The translations under genes were made by a program, and so were the position numbers. Source: Tetracentron sinense (lineage: Eukaryota; Streptophyta; Magnoliopsida; Trochodendrales; Trochodendraceae). Taken from it: 64,000 bases of DNA. The number at the start of each line of letters is the position of its first letter. Within the stretch, counting starts at the first letter, position 1. Location: contig CM026565.1 of NCBI GenBank assembly GCA_015143295.1, forward strand, positions 10,538,041-10,602,040, written 5' to 3'. The notes under the pieces were generated by a model, which did no database searches, was not told the DNA's origin, and saw only the letters and a program-made list of their open reading frames with translations. Shown one piece after another: positions 32,171-43,683 of the stretch.

Positions 32171-34698
32171 TATGGAACCGAAAAAAAGAACCAAAGCACC
32201 ATATGACCCTCGAGTTAAAGTGCTATTTAGAAGCTCTTATCCTTTGAGTTGCCAAAGAAGAAAACTCCTGAGGAGATTCTCCAACTCAAAAATTGGAAAT
32301 ACCCTTTGACTCCGCCAAGGAGGGTATACAATTACTGGTCAATGCCAAGAAGGCCTAGGAAGCAAAGGCCAAGAAGGGTAGCTGATGTCCCGATCGCAGC
32401 TCACGCTATTCGTAGAGAATTGAGGACCGACATCCCATCTTCCACTCATCTTATTCAGAAAGAACCAAGAACCAGAATGCTATATCCCCATTATGAAAAG
32501 GTGTCCGTTAATGTGGTTGGTACAAGAAATAACCCAGATCTAGAACAACTTGCAACTCTGGTATTCAAAGGAATTAGGATGCGACCATGTTAGAAAGGAA
32601 AAATTCTCAAAAACATAACCGCTGCTATTGTAGTCGCCTTAGATGAGGTAGAATCCTCTGGAGCAGTTGAAACACTGGTTCCTAATCCAAGGATCCCAAC
32701 AAGGAAGAGAAGCCACAAAAATAAGGTCAGGGGCAAAGAGACAGTTCAAAATCTGACTCAATCAGCTCTAAAACCAGACATCAATGAATCCTAAGAGGGA
32801 TTGGAGGAAGAAATTACCCCAGTAACCTCTCCAAGAGAGTTGGGAAGGACTCCTCCAATGGAGGATTATGATTCTGAAGAACCAGTTGTTCAGTCTGAAA
32901 TACCGGAAGTGGTGCCAGAAATACCGCGATGAGTTTTTAATGAACCCAACCCTCTCTACGGAATGTCAATGGATTATTTAATAGAAGAAGAATTTCCAAA
33001 TCTGTTCCTGCCACAAGGATCAACATTCGAGCTACCGGTAGCGATCATGATGGCAAACTTAGACGGGAATGCAGGCCAAGAAAAACACCCTTAAACAGCG
33101 GCACCTCCACCATCAGGTGATCAAACAACTACCTTACAAGCCCAACTCCGGTACAAAGATGATGAAATTACAGCCATCATGTCTCAAGTGCAAGAATTTA
33201 CTACTTAGTTGTTAGTTCTCAAGTCTGCATCGGCACCAGGATAACATTTCCCGTACCAAGGACACAACAGTAATCAAGGCACAGCCCTTGCACCTTCAAA
33301 CCATCCAATTATACCAAGAGCAGGGCCTGACCAGACCTCACTTATGGGAGGAGTGTCACCCTCTCTTCTTGCTGTAATCGAATAGACTGTTCATAACCAA
33401 ATACGAAGGGCCAAAGAAAAAGAAGAAGATGTTCGGATGATTGTAAAATCCTATCCGACTATCATAGATGCGGTTCCGTTCCCACTAGGCTTTGTTCAAC
33501 CAATATTCAAAATGTTTGATGGTACCGGAGATCCAAGACAACATCTATCCCATTTCGTTTCAAGGTGTGGATTAGCATCCAAGACTGGAGCTCCCTGTCT
33601 CTAACTCTTTGTGCAATCTTTAGAAGGTGCTATTTTCATATGGTATGCCAACCTCCCTAAGGTTTCGATCCCCAAATTGGAGTACAATGGTCTCTGAGTT
33701 TAGCAAAAAATTCTACAACACTCAAAGAAGAGTAAGCGTTCCAGGATTGATTAAGACTAAGCAGAGGGACAATGAGTCTATAATAGAGTTCGTTGCTTGA
33801 TGAAGAGCCTTAACCTTCTCCCGTACTCAAAAGTTCACTCAGCTGGAACTCATCCGGTTATGCCTAAACAACTACAGGCATGATTTTTCTATTGGCCTCA
33901 TGGCATTGGTTTTGAAGATCTGTGCACAAAATCACATGACATGGAAAATCACATCAGAAAAAGAAGACGTGGCCAAGTCACCAACCGCCTCAAATCTTTA
34001 ACAGCCGCGGTTGTCGAAACTAAGAAGGTTGCCCAACCAGCTGTTGGTAGACTAACTGGTAGATCCAATAATGGGAATAGACCAGTTTAAGAAAGGATGA
34101 ATAAGACATATGCTTTCTCTGAGGATATAATCGAAGACTTGTTCAAAGATCTTCTCGCCAATGAACTGATTACTCTCCTAGAAAGCAGGACATCATTCAG
34201 CAACTCTTGGATAATAAAGAGATTGTCCTTAGTCAAGATCTGTAACAGACAGCTACATCCAACACAGTGGTTGCTTCAGAACCGCTTGATAAAGCTCTTC
34301 CAAGTGACGAACCATCTGGTGACAAACCATCAGATGAAGAGAACTGGGCTATTTTTGAAAGCAAAGGATCCAAGAAGAAGAAGTAATTGGCTCAAAATGC
34401 TGATGCTAGAAAGCAAGCTCAGGCTAGAAGACAGACTCAAACTCAGAGAAAAGAAGGGAAGCGTATAGCCAAAGCCGAGAAAAAGAAGAAAAGAGAAAGA
34501 GTGAGGAAAGCCAAGAAAAATAGCCTGGCCCAAGACACTCTTCTCAAATAAAAGCCTTTAATGGAGATTACCTTGATGGATTTTATCCCTCTAGGCTTCT
34601 GCTCCGACTGTGATTATGACAACCTTTAGTCAATAGATTCAGGAGATGAGTTTAATATCTTCTCATGTCATTTTATTGATACGGTCCCGAATGAAGAC
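32171..34698 (+). pseudogene. Plus-strand Tat gag, decayed
   Basis: The clearest part is the capsid domain at about 33430-33660: PFPLGFVQPIFKMFDGTGDP, then QHLSHFVSRCGL, FVQSLEGAIFIWYANLP, the classic retrotransposon gag block. Near 34100 it reads YAFSEDIIEDLFKDLLANEL, also a Tat gag feature. Upstream, 32249-32591 is an Arg/Pro-rich open piece. There are many stops and frame changes (for example near 32593, 32934, 33600 and 34090). The last stretch before element 3 is Lys-rich and then reads DSGDEFNIFSCHFID. The zinc knuckle was not found. Confidence 0.78.
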
Positions 34699-37069
34699 TG
34701 TCACGACCCAAAACCCACCCCAGGAGTTAGAGTGAATCTTGGACGACCTGTCATGACCTGCATGACATGCTTGGCAAACCATCTTGCAATATACACTGAG
34801 CATATACAATAGAGGACAAAAATAGCAGAAACATACTCTAACATGGCACAGCGGAAGTCTAACCAAAACCTCTATGTATATATCTACATGATCCAAGTTT
34901 GTACAAAATGACCCACAAAGAAAGTGCGGACATGCCCGCCAAAATATATGAATATAATCTCTCAAGCTCACCCACAATCTCTTACTTAGAATCTACCACC
35001 CAATAGTGACCGTCTACGTGAGGCTCCTCAGCAGGGACCTCCTCGATGTACTCCTCCTCCACCCATGGGCCAGGAGCACATATGTCAAAAGGAGCAGCGG
35101 CTCCACTATCACCTGCCGACATAAGACGTACGGCTGAGCATGGAATACTCAGCGGGTACCAAATACTAGCCAACAGTCATAGCATAATAATAACATATGA
35201 CAGGAAGCAGTTCATATCATAACAGGAAAGCAAATAGTTTATAGATCATGCTTGCATCACATCAAAGCTGATAAAAATCTTTAAAACGTCATGTGCTTGA
35301 CTTGGCTTGAAAATACTCTTTCCATGCGTGAAAACTTGTCTTGTCATGTTCTGTCTCATTTTTCTTGTCGTGTCGTACTTGTCTTGTCATGAGTATCATG
35401 TCATGCGTGTCATGCTTGTATCATGCGTGTCATGCGTGTATCATGCTTGCTTGGAAAAATAAACATGTTCATGCTACTTGTGAGGCAGGGGAGGCCCCTC
35501 TTCCTAATGAGAAACAACTTGTGAGGGAGGGGAGACCCCTCTTTAACGAAATGCATTGAATGTAACATACATGCTTGGGGCGTTCTTGTTCGTGTCAAAA
35601 AGCGAGGCAAAACATATCGTAAGATATGCCCTACCTCTATTTTCCAACCCTTCCATTTGGCCTTGTCATAGTGTTCGTGAATCGGGAATAAAACCTTGAA
35701 TTTTCTTTTAAAAAAAACACGGTGTTTAATGCTTGAAACCCTACTCGTGGACTACATGTCGTGCTTGTGATTTTGTGTACAATTAAGGATGACAATGGCA
35801 TATAAAGAACATTTGCATTTGATCAACAACTAAATCAAATAATTAAGCAATTAATCTAACAACATGCCATTCTATGAAGTAAACAAATTCACACTTGCAT
35901 TTTCTAAGAATAATCATCATTTTCTTCATTGTGGCATTTCATCAAACACATGGTATGTTCATTATGGTCAATACCTAAATCTTGTATTTACTAAGTGGGT
36001 TAATGCTCACAACATACGTGTGTGTTCATTATTCATACAATGCCCTTCCCATTTCGTTCATTACAACGCATACATGGCATCCAATCGCCCATTCACTTCC
36101 ACACAACCATCCACCTTCATCCATTCATCCCATCTCATTATCTTACTTAAAAATTAGGGGAAAAAATCATAAAATGAGGGAAAACAAAGATAAGAGATGA
36201 ACTAGAAGGGTAGTATAGGGTACCGACCTTGAATAAGGTGAAGAAACCCTTGATGTGGAGTTCCAACTTGAGGAAGAACCCCTCTTGGGTTTGAGGAACT
36301 CAAGTTGCTTTGGAGAAGGCCCTTCCTTGAAAACCTTCACGCTTGAACCTCCTTTGATCTCCAATCAAAGCCACCTTTGAGGATTTTCCCAATCTCCTCT
36401 CTTCCTCTTTCTCCCCTCTTTCTCTTCTCTAGGTTAGAAAAGGCCCAAATGAGAACCCTCTAGCAGGACAAGGGTTTAAGACCCTCAAATTCGGAATCTG
36501 CTACCGCGTGCGATCGATCGCAGGTCCTTGCGATCTATCGCACAAGAACTCGAACATTTCTGGTCTGATTTTCTCTGCATGCGATCGATCGCACATACTT
36601 GCGATCTATCACACCTGGGTAATTCATCTATCACATATGGCCCAGAGAGTTTGGGACCCATTTCGCGTACATGTGATCGATCGCACCTGACTTGCGATCG
36701 ATCGCACTCTCCAGATTTTGTTGTTTTCTTCCATTTTTCCCCCACTTTGGTAATTCGGCCATAAATTTTGACTCGGTTGTCCAATTTTGACGATTCAACT
36801 TGCGTTGGATTCATCTTTCGAAGGGGAACATTTCTACCATGTTAGAATTTCTAATTTATTCCTTATTTATTGACCAAATTGCCCCTAAAGTTGACTGATC
36901 CGCAAATGAGATTCAGTAACTCGGGTTTTCGATATATCCGACTTAGGAATAGTACTTCTTAACACTTGGAGTTCTTTAAATTTTCTCATTTCATAGAAAT
37001 AGGAGGATTACAAAGGCATAATGCATTGGCACGGGTCCCAATACATGGCAAAAGTTCCGGGGCTCTACA
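34699..37069 (-). repeat. Element 3 3' LTR (left)
   Basis: It is a 2.37 kb LTR. Its relative in opposite orientation is the solo LTR at 51986-54369. It holds tcatgcgtg-type repeats (35370-35450), two copies of a cttgtgagg(c/g)aggggag unit (35480-35550), and the palindrome array at 36509-36706. No clear TATA box was found. Confidence 0.92.
36509..36706. repeat. Palindrome array, element 3 LTR
   Basis: 14-bp units with consensus TGCGATCGATCGCA, a perfect palindrome, start at 36509, 36529, then 36580, 36600, 36622 (decayed), then 36672 and 36693. Steps are 20-22 bp within clusters. Some units carry the variant TGCGATCTATCGCA. Confidence 0.87.
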
Positions 37070-37085
37070 TCCCCCCCTTATAAAA
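37070..37085 (-). other. Polypurine tract of element 3
   Basis: The minus strand reads TATAAGGGGGGGA directly before the left LTR start TGTAGAGCC. Position and composition fit the plus-strand primer. Confidence 0.85.
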
Positions 37086-37157
37086 ATTTCGTCATCGAAA
37101 TTTGGATAAAACTTGCATTACAAACCCAAAAAAAAATTACATAGCACAAACAAAAGC

Positions 37158-38870
37158 CTATTCAAACAATTCCGGGTACTTCGCTTTGATTTCGGCTTCA
37201 TGTTCCCATGTGGCCTCTTCTCGAGCATGATGTTGCCACTGAACGAGCGCTAATGGAATAGTCTTGTTGCGAAGGACTTGATCTCTCCGATCCAAAATCT
37301 GATTCGGCCTTTCAACTAGAGTGAGATCCTCTCGGATTTCCAACAGTTCCAAGTCTATGACATGCGAAGGGTCCGTAATGTATTTTCGAAGCATAGACAC
37401 GTGGAAAACATTGTGAACCGCGGTCATGTGAGGTGGAAGAGCTACTCGGTAAGCAACTTCACCAACTCGTGTGATAATCTCAAACGGCCCAACATACCGA
37501 GGACTAAGCTTGCCTCTCTTACCAAATCTCATAATCCCCTTGCTAAGAGATATCTTCACAAAAACTTGATCCCCTACTAGGAATTCCAAGTCCCTACGGA
37601 GAGTGTCAGCATAGCTTTTCTGACGATCTTGGGTAGCTTTCAACTGATCCCGGATAATCTTGACTTTATTCACAGTCTGTTCAATCAATTTCGGACCAAG
37701 TATTTTTCTCTCTCCTACCTCATCCCAGTAAAGAGGAGACTTGAAACTTCGCCCATAAAAGGCCTCGAATGGTGCCATTTGGATGCTCGTCTGGTAGCTA
37801 TTATTGTAGGTGAACTCCACTAAAGGTAATTGCTCTTCCCAGCTGCCCTTGAAATCCAACATACATGCCTGAAGCATGTCTTTGATGATCTGGTTCACCC
37901 TCTCGGTTTGTCCATTCGTCTGTGGATGAAAGATGGTGCTGAAATCAAGTCGGGAACCCATGGCTTCATGAAAACTCTTCCAGAACCTGGACGTTAATCT
38001 TGGATCCCAATCTGACACAAAACTAACTGGCACCCAGTGCAACCGAACGATCTCCTTGATATACAGTGCGGCCAACTGGCTCGAGTTGAAAGTAGTCCGG
38101 TAAGGTAAGAAGTGTGCGGACTTTGTTAAACGATCTACTACAACCCAAATCGCATCTGAGTTTCTTGCCTTTTTGGCAAGCCAACAATGAAGTCCATGGA
38201 GATGTGCTCCTATTTCTACTCGGGAATTGGGAGAGACTGCAATAGACCCGTCGGTCTCAAGTGCTCTGCCTTCAACTGTTGGCACACCAAGCACCGTGCC
38301 ACATACTCCGCAACATCCCTCTTCATATTCCGCCACCAAAAGTGACTCTTGAGGTTCCGATACATCTTTGTACCCCCAGGATGCACAGTATACTTCGAAC
38401 GATGGGCTTCATCCATAATCTCTCTCTGAAGATTTGCATTGGCTGGGACACACAGCCTTCCCTTGAATGTAATAGCACCACAGCTAGCGAGAGAAAAGTC
38501 TTCACTACCCTTAGCAACCTCCTTATCCCGAAAAGCCAATAAGTTAACATCTGTGGCTTGATACTCTTGGATCAAATCTATAATGTACGGCCGAACCGTG
38601 ACATTTGCCAAGATAGGACTGAGAACGGAATCATTCATACTAATGTCCAGATTTGCCAACTCTTCTAGTAGTCTCCATTCCTGCACCAACCTGTGTAGCA
38701 ACAGACCTGGAGGTCTTCTACTCAGAGTGTCTGCTATAACCTTTGCTTTGCCCAGGTGGTATTGGATGGTGCACTCGTAGTCTTTCAGAAATTCCATCCA
38801 ACACCGTTGCCTCAGATTCAGCTCCTTTTGGGAAAAGAGATACTTGAGGCTCTTGTGATCCGTGAACACA
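37158..38870 (-). pseudogene. Element 3 integrase with chromodomain
   Basis: The piece 38869-38216 ends RNase H ([16 protein letters not shown]) and holds the zinc-binding part with H, H, C, C intact ([17 protein letters not shown] ... [11 protein letters not shown]). After a frame change near 38170, one frame to 37158 gives VDRLTKSAHFLPYRTTF, SDWDPRLTSRFWKSF (second Asp), NGQTERVNQ (catalytic Glu), GPFEIITRVGEVAYR and a full chromodomain (ILDRRDQVLRNK ... EEATWEHEAEIKAKYPELFE). The first Asp lies in MDFIVGL in the other frame. Apart from that shift it looks complete. Confidence 0.9.
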
Positions 38871-40456
38871 TAGAATTCTATCTCAAAAAGGTAGTGTCAC
38901 CAGATCTTGAGTACAAACATGACTTCATCAAGCTCCAAGTCATGCGTGGGGTAATTCTTTTCCTGCTCCTTCAATTGTGTCGATGCATAGGCAATAACCT
39001 TTTTGCGACATGCGAGGCATCAGTGTACACCTCATACCCACCATGTCTAGATGTCACAGTAAGGACGAGGGCCATAGTAAGCCTCTTCTTCAGTTCTGTG
39101 AAACTGATCTCACACTTGTAGCTCTATAGGAACTTGGCATTCTTCCTGGTTAGGTAAGTAAATGGCGTGGTAAGGCTGGAGAAACCCTCTACAAATCTCC
39201 TGTAATAGCCTACCAACCTAAGGAAGCTGCGTATCTCTGGGAAACTCTTGGGCCTTGCCCAACTTATGACTGCCTCTACCTTCTTCGGATCTACCAATAT
39301 GCCTTTCGCAAATACAACGTGGCCTAGGAATGCCACCTCTTCTAACCAAAATTCATACTTGATAAGTTTGGCATACAGCTTGTGCTCTCTCAGCATTTCT
39401 AAAGCAAGGCAAAGGTCTTGCGTGTGATTTTCCCGTGTCTGGGAATATATCAGTATGTCATCGACAAACATGATCACGCATCGATCAAGGTATGGTCGAA
39501 ACACCTGGTTCATCAAATCCATAAAGGCTGCTGGCACATTCGTGAGACCAAAAGGCATCACCAAGACTCGTAGTGTCCGTACCAAGTCCAAAAAGCAGTT
39601 TTGGGCACATCCTCAGCCTTGATCTTCAACTGGTGGTAACCCGAACGAAGATCGATCTTAGAGAAAAATCTCGCCCCCCTTAACTGATCAAACAGGTCAT
39701 CAATCCTAGGCAATGGATACCTATTCTTTATAGTGACTTTGTTCAACTGTTTGTAATCGACGCACATCCGCATCGAGCCATCCTTCTTCTTGATAAATAG
39801 AACCGGGGCACCCCACGGTGAGACACTTGGTTGAATGAAACCAAGGCCTTACAATTCCTCCAACTGAGTCTTCAACTCCTTGAGTTCAATCAGGGCCATT
39901 CTATACGGAGCCCGGTAGATGGGAGCTGTGCCTGGTGCAAGCTCGATCACAAACTCAATCTCCTTGTCTGGGGGCAACCCTGACAACTCCTCTGGAAATA
40001 CATCCAAGAATTCACTCACGACTAGGATGTTCGAAGATTCCTTTGCCTCGGGGTTCGCTAAGCTTAGTGCCGCAAAGCGAGTAGTATCCTTACTTCTCTT
40101 CCCCTGAAAATGAAATGGCTTTCCTTCCATCAGCTTGAAGAGTACCATCTTTTCGAAGCAATCCACATGCCCATGATGCGCTACTAACCAATCCATCCCC
40201 AAGAGGACGTCAAAGTCTTGAAATCTGAGGATGATTAGATCAACCGCCAACTCTTGGCTCCCCACTTGAACCACACTATTTCTATCCACTTTATCTGCCA
40301 CTACCGTCTTGCCGAGAGGAGTCGAAATGGCTAACTCCGATTTCAACTAGCTAGGGTCGAAGGAAAAGCCTTGAGAGAAACTTGGCGATATGAATGAATG
40401 AGTAGACCCGGTGTCGATCAATACTTGAGCCAAACATTCATTGACTAGTAAGGTTC
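38871..40456 (-). pseudogene. Element 3 protease, reverse transcriptase, RNase H
   Basis: This second exon starts at the acceptor (40457-40459) with [22 protein letters not shown], so DTG is intact. A stop precedes KSELAISTPLGK (40346). Reverse transcriptase: [34 protein letters not shown], then after a frame change [15 protein letters not shown] and [10 protein letters not shown]. RNase H: YTDASHV, then a deletion of about 26 bp near 39010 relative to element 2 and loss of frame. Stops lie near 39847 and 39560. Confidence 0.88.
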
Positions 40457-40602
40457 CTGAAATTTTAGCTAGCTAAGTCAATCCATGAATCACTAGTGTA
40501 TAGATATAGGTATATATCTATATAACATGCTATATACGTACACAATCGAATAATACATAACAAAATAATTCATGGACAATTAAATAAACTACAATTGCGT
40601 AC
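40457..40602 (-). other. GT-AG intron between gag and protease, element 3
   Basis: The minus strand reads ...GTAGTGCAAG then GTACGCAATT at the donor, and AAATTTCAG then GAACCTTAC at the acceptor (146 bp). Splicing keeps the frame VVQ-G-TLLVNECL (phase 1). Unspliced, the frame ends at TAG four codons after VVQ (GTQL). It matches the position and phase of the element 1 intron. Confidence 0.85.
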
Positions 40603-41871
40603 CTTGCACTACATCGTTAGATGCAAGTGCATCATCCTCTATTAAGGCAAAAACTCGCCCCTGATTCACCTGGTGAGGCAGAGGTGCAGAAAGTGCAGGC
40701 TGGGAGGACGCCTGGTATGATCCTGCTGGGCGGACTGGGGGCCTAATCCCCTGTGACTGGCCTGGTAAATGCCTTGTCGGGCAATCCTTGATCATATGGC
40801 CCTGGCGACCACAGTGGAAACATCCACCCGATGCCTTTCGGTAATCTCCTGCCGTGTGCCTTCAGCCGCAAGGCGTGCAGACCTCATATGTGTAGGTCAG
40901 AGGGGCCGGAGGTGGAGCATACCTCGCTACCTGAGGTGCAGCAGGCTGTGGGGCTAGAAGAGCCTGAGGGGTGGTGCCTGAGGTGCATACTACCGTGGAG
41001 CTGGAGGCGTATAAGCCGGCCTCTGCGGTGGTGCTGGCCACACATACTGTGGTGGTGCTGACCATGTGTACTGATAAGGGCCAGTTCGAACCCGCCTCTC
41101 TGGAGGTGTTGAACTACTAGATTGACCTCTCGCCAAATCCCTCTTCTTAGACACCGCCTCAGAATTGGTCTCAACCAACAAGGCCTTATCCACCACTTCA
41201 GTGTAAGTGGCATACCTAAAGACCGAACTCGGTCCATGATAAATCTCTGAGCCCTTGCTCAAACCTCCTTGCCTTCAGCGTCTCCGTAGCGATAATGTGG
41301 GGCGCGAATCTTGACAATTTTGAGAACTTGGCCTCATACTGAGCCACCGACATAGGGCCCTGCTCAAGGTTGATGAACTCCTTCTCTTTCTTTTCCTGAG
41401 TTCCTACCGAGAAATACTTCTTGTAAAAGGTATCCGTGAACTTGCTCCAAGTCCAGGGTTGACCTTGCATAGTCAACTCTCGAGTTCTCAAGGTGGACAA
41501 CCACCAATGGTGTGCCTCCCCCTCTAGCATGAAAACAGCCCATGCCACTTGTTCTTCCTCTGTGGGCGAGAGGACGGCGAAGATCTTCTCCAACCTGGAG
41601 GATCCAAGCCTTCACGGCAAGAGGGTCCACACTCCCATAGAAAGATGGAGGCCTCAATCTCCGAAATACCTCAACCCCAGCTGTGCGATGTGCTGGTGTT
41701 GCAGGCGGTGGAGTAGGTGCCGCCGATGATGGTATAGTTTACCGAGCCGCCAGTACGGCGAGTCTCAGCAATAGAGCCTAAGACCTGAGAGAGGTCTAGC
41801 TGCTCAACCTTATCCCGAGAAGAAGATGAAGCTCTAGTGTGTGGTACGCAACCCCGTGTGCCCTGCTTCAT
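40603..41871 (-). pseudogene. Element 3 gag
   Basis: The start MKQGTRGCVPHTR matches the other two elements. Capsid pieces: MRPPSFYGSVDP (41657 on), then 41593-41216 (VFMLEGEAHHWW ... MSVAQYEAKFSKLSRF). The zinc knuckle reads CFHCGRQGHMIKDCP (about 40830-40785) and is intact. The frame ends NQGRVFALIEDDALASNDVVQ at the donor. Frame changes lie near 41740, 41600, 41240 and 40990. A Pro-rich linker (SAPPQYVWPAPPQRP) precedes the knuckle. Confidence 0.88.
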
Positions 41872-42195
41872 GACTAAAGTCCTGCGAACAATAGCACCAC
41901 ATGAGTCTAATTTGGAACCACAATTTATTACAATTTCATCTCACAAAATTTTAAGTAGTACTATTGACTTAATATTAGTATACAGTGCATCATACCCATT
42001 GGTGTATACATAATAGACTTAGTGTTCTAGCGTTTCTAGACACGCACTTGGTTGGAACAACCATTTTGGACTAAGACTAAGGTTTAGTCTTATACTTGGA
42101 ATCATAACTCACTTCTGACTTACTTCCTTCCTAACATATGCTCTTGTCAAGCCATGGTACCAGATTCTAAGTGACCCTGAAGACCTAAAGCCTAA

Positions 42196-42207
42196 GCTCT
42201 GATACCA
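42196..42207 (-). other. Primer binding site of element 3
   Basis: The minus strand reads TGGTATCAGAGC four bases after the LTR end, a perfect match to the complement of the 3' end of plant initiator Met tRNA. Confidence 0.92.
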
Positions 42208-42211
42208 CCTC

Positions 42212-42398
42212 TGTCGCTACCCAAAACCCACCCTAGGAGTTAGAGTGAATCTTGCATGACCTGTCATGACCTGCATGACATGCTTGGCAAACCATCCTGC
42301 AATATACACTAAGCATATACAATAGAGGGCAAAAATAGCAGAAACATACTCTAACATGGCACAGTGGAAGTCTAACCAAAACCTCTATGTATATATCT
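42212..42398 (-). repeat. Element 3 5' LTR, truncated
   Basis: This copies the first 187 bp (plus-strand sense) of the left LTR, from TGTCGCTACCC to ...gtatatatct. The similarity then stops abruptly and Tat sequence follows. About 2.2 kb of LTR, including its promoter, is gone. Confidence 0.9.
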
Positions 42399-42727
42399 CT
42401 GCTCAGGTAGAATGCTACAACCAAGATTTGTACCAGTCCAGTATAAAAATTGGACCAGGGCTCAATCAGCCCCAACATAAGCAGCTCCTGGTAATGAAAG
42501 GATCAAGTACGGTATCCTGACTCATATGAAGAAAATCACTTCCTTGTTAAGCATTTATGACCCTCTCAAGATGTCTCCTGAATTGAGAAGGTCTCTCATA
42601 TATGCCATCTCAAATCCGGAGGACTTCTTTGAAGAAGTTACAAGTCAATCGCTTGAAGGGAATCCAGATAAAAAATTATGCGGAAAACTGGAACCCAAAG
42701 ATCTTTATACCATAGAAAACATTTAAT
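42399..42727 (+). pseudogene. Plus-strand Tat gag-protease linker piece
   Basis: The open frame at 42526-42723 reads MKKITSLLSIYDPLKMSPEL, then RRSLIYAISNPEDFFEE. A block of the form 'HL+RIPALLSVYDAL-MS-ELR-ALI-AL--P' stands between gag and protease in Tat polyproteins, and this matches it. It continues the Tat gag that ends at 34698 across element 3. It is cut off by the copia LTR fragment. Confidence 0.65.
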
Positions 42728-43683
42728 ATAATCTTACATTAAAGAAGAAGATCACCTCGGTGAATGATGTTCACCGGTGACACACAAAAATGATAGAACT
42801 TTAGAACTCTTTGTAGAGATTTCGCGAAGAAAAATTCCAAGCTCTATCCTTGCTCTTCGCTATCTCCGTGAAGCTTTCGAATCTTTCCTTGGCTTTATGA
42901 AGAACAAAATAATCCTTGGAAAATAATCCTTGGATCAAAAGGAGATGAAGATGGACTTCTAACTATTTAGAACTCCACAAGATAATTCACGAAAAACCAT
43001 TGGGCTTATTTCCCTTGCTCATAAAAATCCTTAGGGTTCCAAACCCTAGCTCACGAAAATCCTTTGAGGATCTTCTCTCCCCACACGGTTTTCCCTTGTC
43101 TTGAATAATAATGATCATCAATCACCACACAGTTTAGGCCTAGGTATTTATAGATATGGATCTTATCCATATCTTGATTATTATCTTTAAGAGTTTCTAA
43201 TAATGATAACACTTATCATTAATAGATTCCTAGTTTATCCACAATAGGTTTGTTATCACATAACTTCTATTTTAGGTTTCTTTTTCCAAAATGGATTCCT
43301 AAATAATAGGGATATAATAACTTCCTAAAAAATAGGGATATAAGAATCTAGACAATTTAGATTCTCCACAAAGAGGGGGGCGTGAGAGAGAGAGGTGGGG
43401 CGTGAGCTATTCAAGGGATAAGGGATTATCCTCTTATCTCATTTGTTTCTTCATTACCAAGTAATTATCTAATCTCATTAGATAAGAGATAATTAATTAA
43501 TAATTATCTACTAACCAAAATCCCTTAAACATAGGGAACTTAAAAGTAGGTGCCACCTTTAGGGTATCTATCCCATGGGCTTAGGCCCACCTATAAGGTC
43601 CATCTTCATGGTTTTTATGAATATGGGTCAAACCTATATTCCCTTATATTTGGTTGGTTAAATAATTATTATTATATCCTTTT

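Larger units (their letters stand above)
34699..42398 (-). mobile_element. Element 3: Tekay-like Ty3/gypsy element, 5' LTR truncated
   Basis: The left LTR is full (34699-37069), the internal region is nearly complete on the minus strand, and the primer site is perfect, but the right LTR is cut to 187 bp (42212-42398). Termini are TGTCACGACCC on the left and CTCTACA at the left LTR end. It is the best preserved of the three gypsy elements: integrase and chromodomain form one 393-codon open frame. No target duplication can be checked because of the truncation. Confidence 0.93.
29184..42727 (+). mobile_element. Tat-lineage Ty3/gypsy element, plus strand, truncated
   Basis: The element comprises a 5' LTR (29184-30561), a primer site, a long leader, a broken gag (to 34698) and a gag-protease linker piece (42399-42727). 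Tekay-like element 3 (34699-42398) interrupts it. Protease, pol and the 3' LTR are missing; the sequence is cut by the copia LTR fragment at about 42728. It lies head to head with the minus-strand Tat element and probably inserted into its gag region. Confidence 0.7.

Noticed and set aside
36509-36706. GATC-rich palindromes as bacterial operator or Dam sites
   Set aside because: The setting is a plant LTR retrotransposon; the palindromes belong to the LTR and recur in its relatives.
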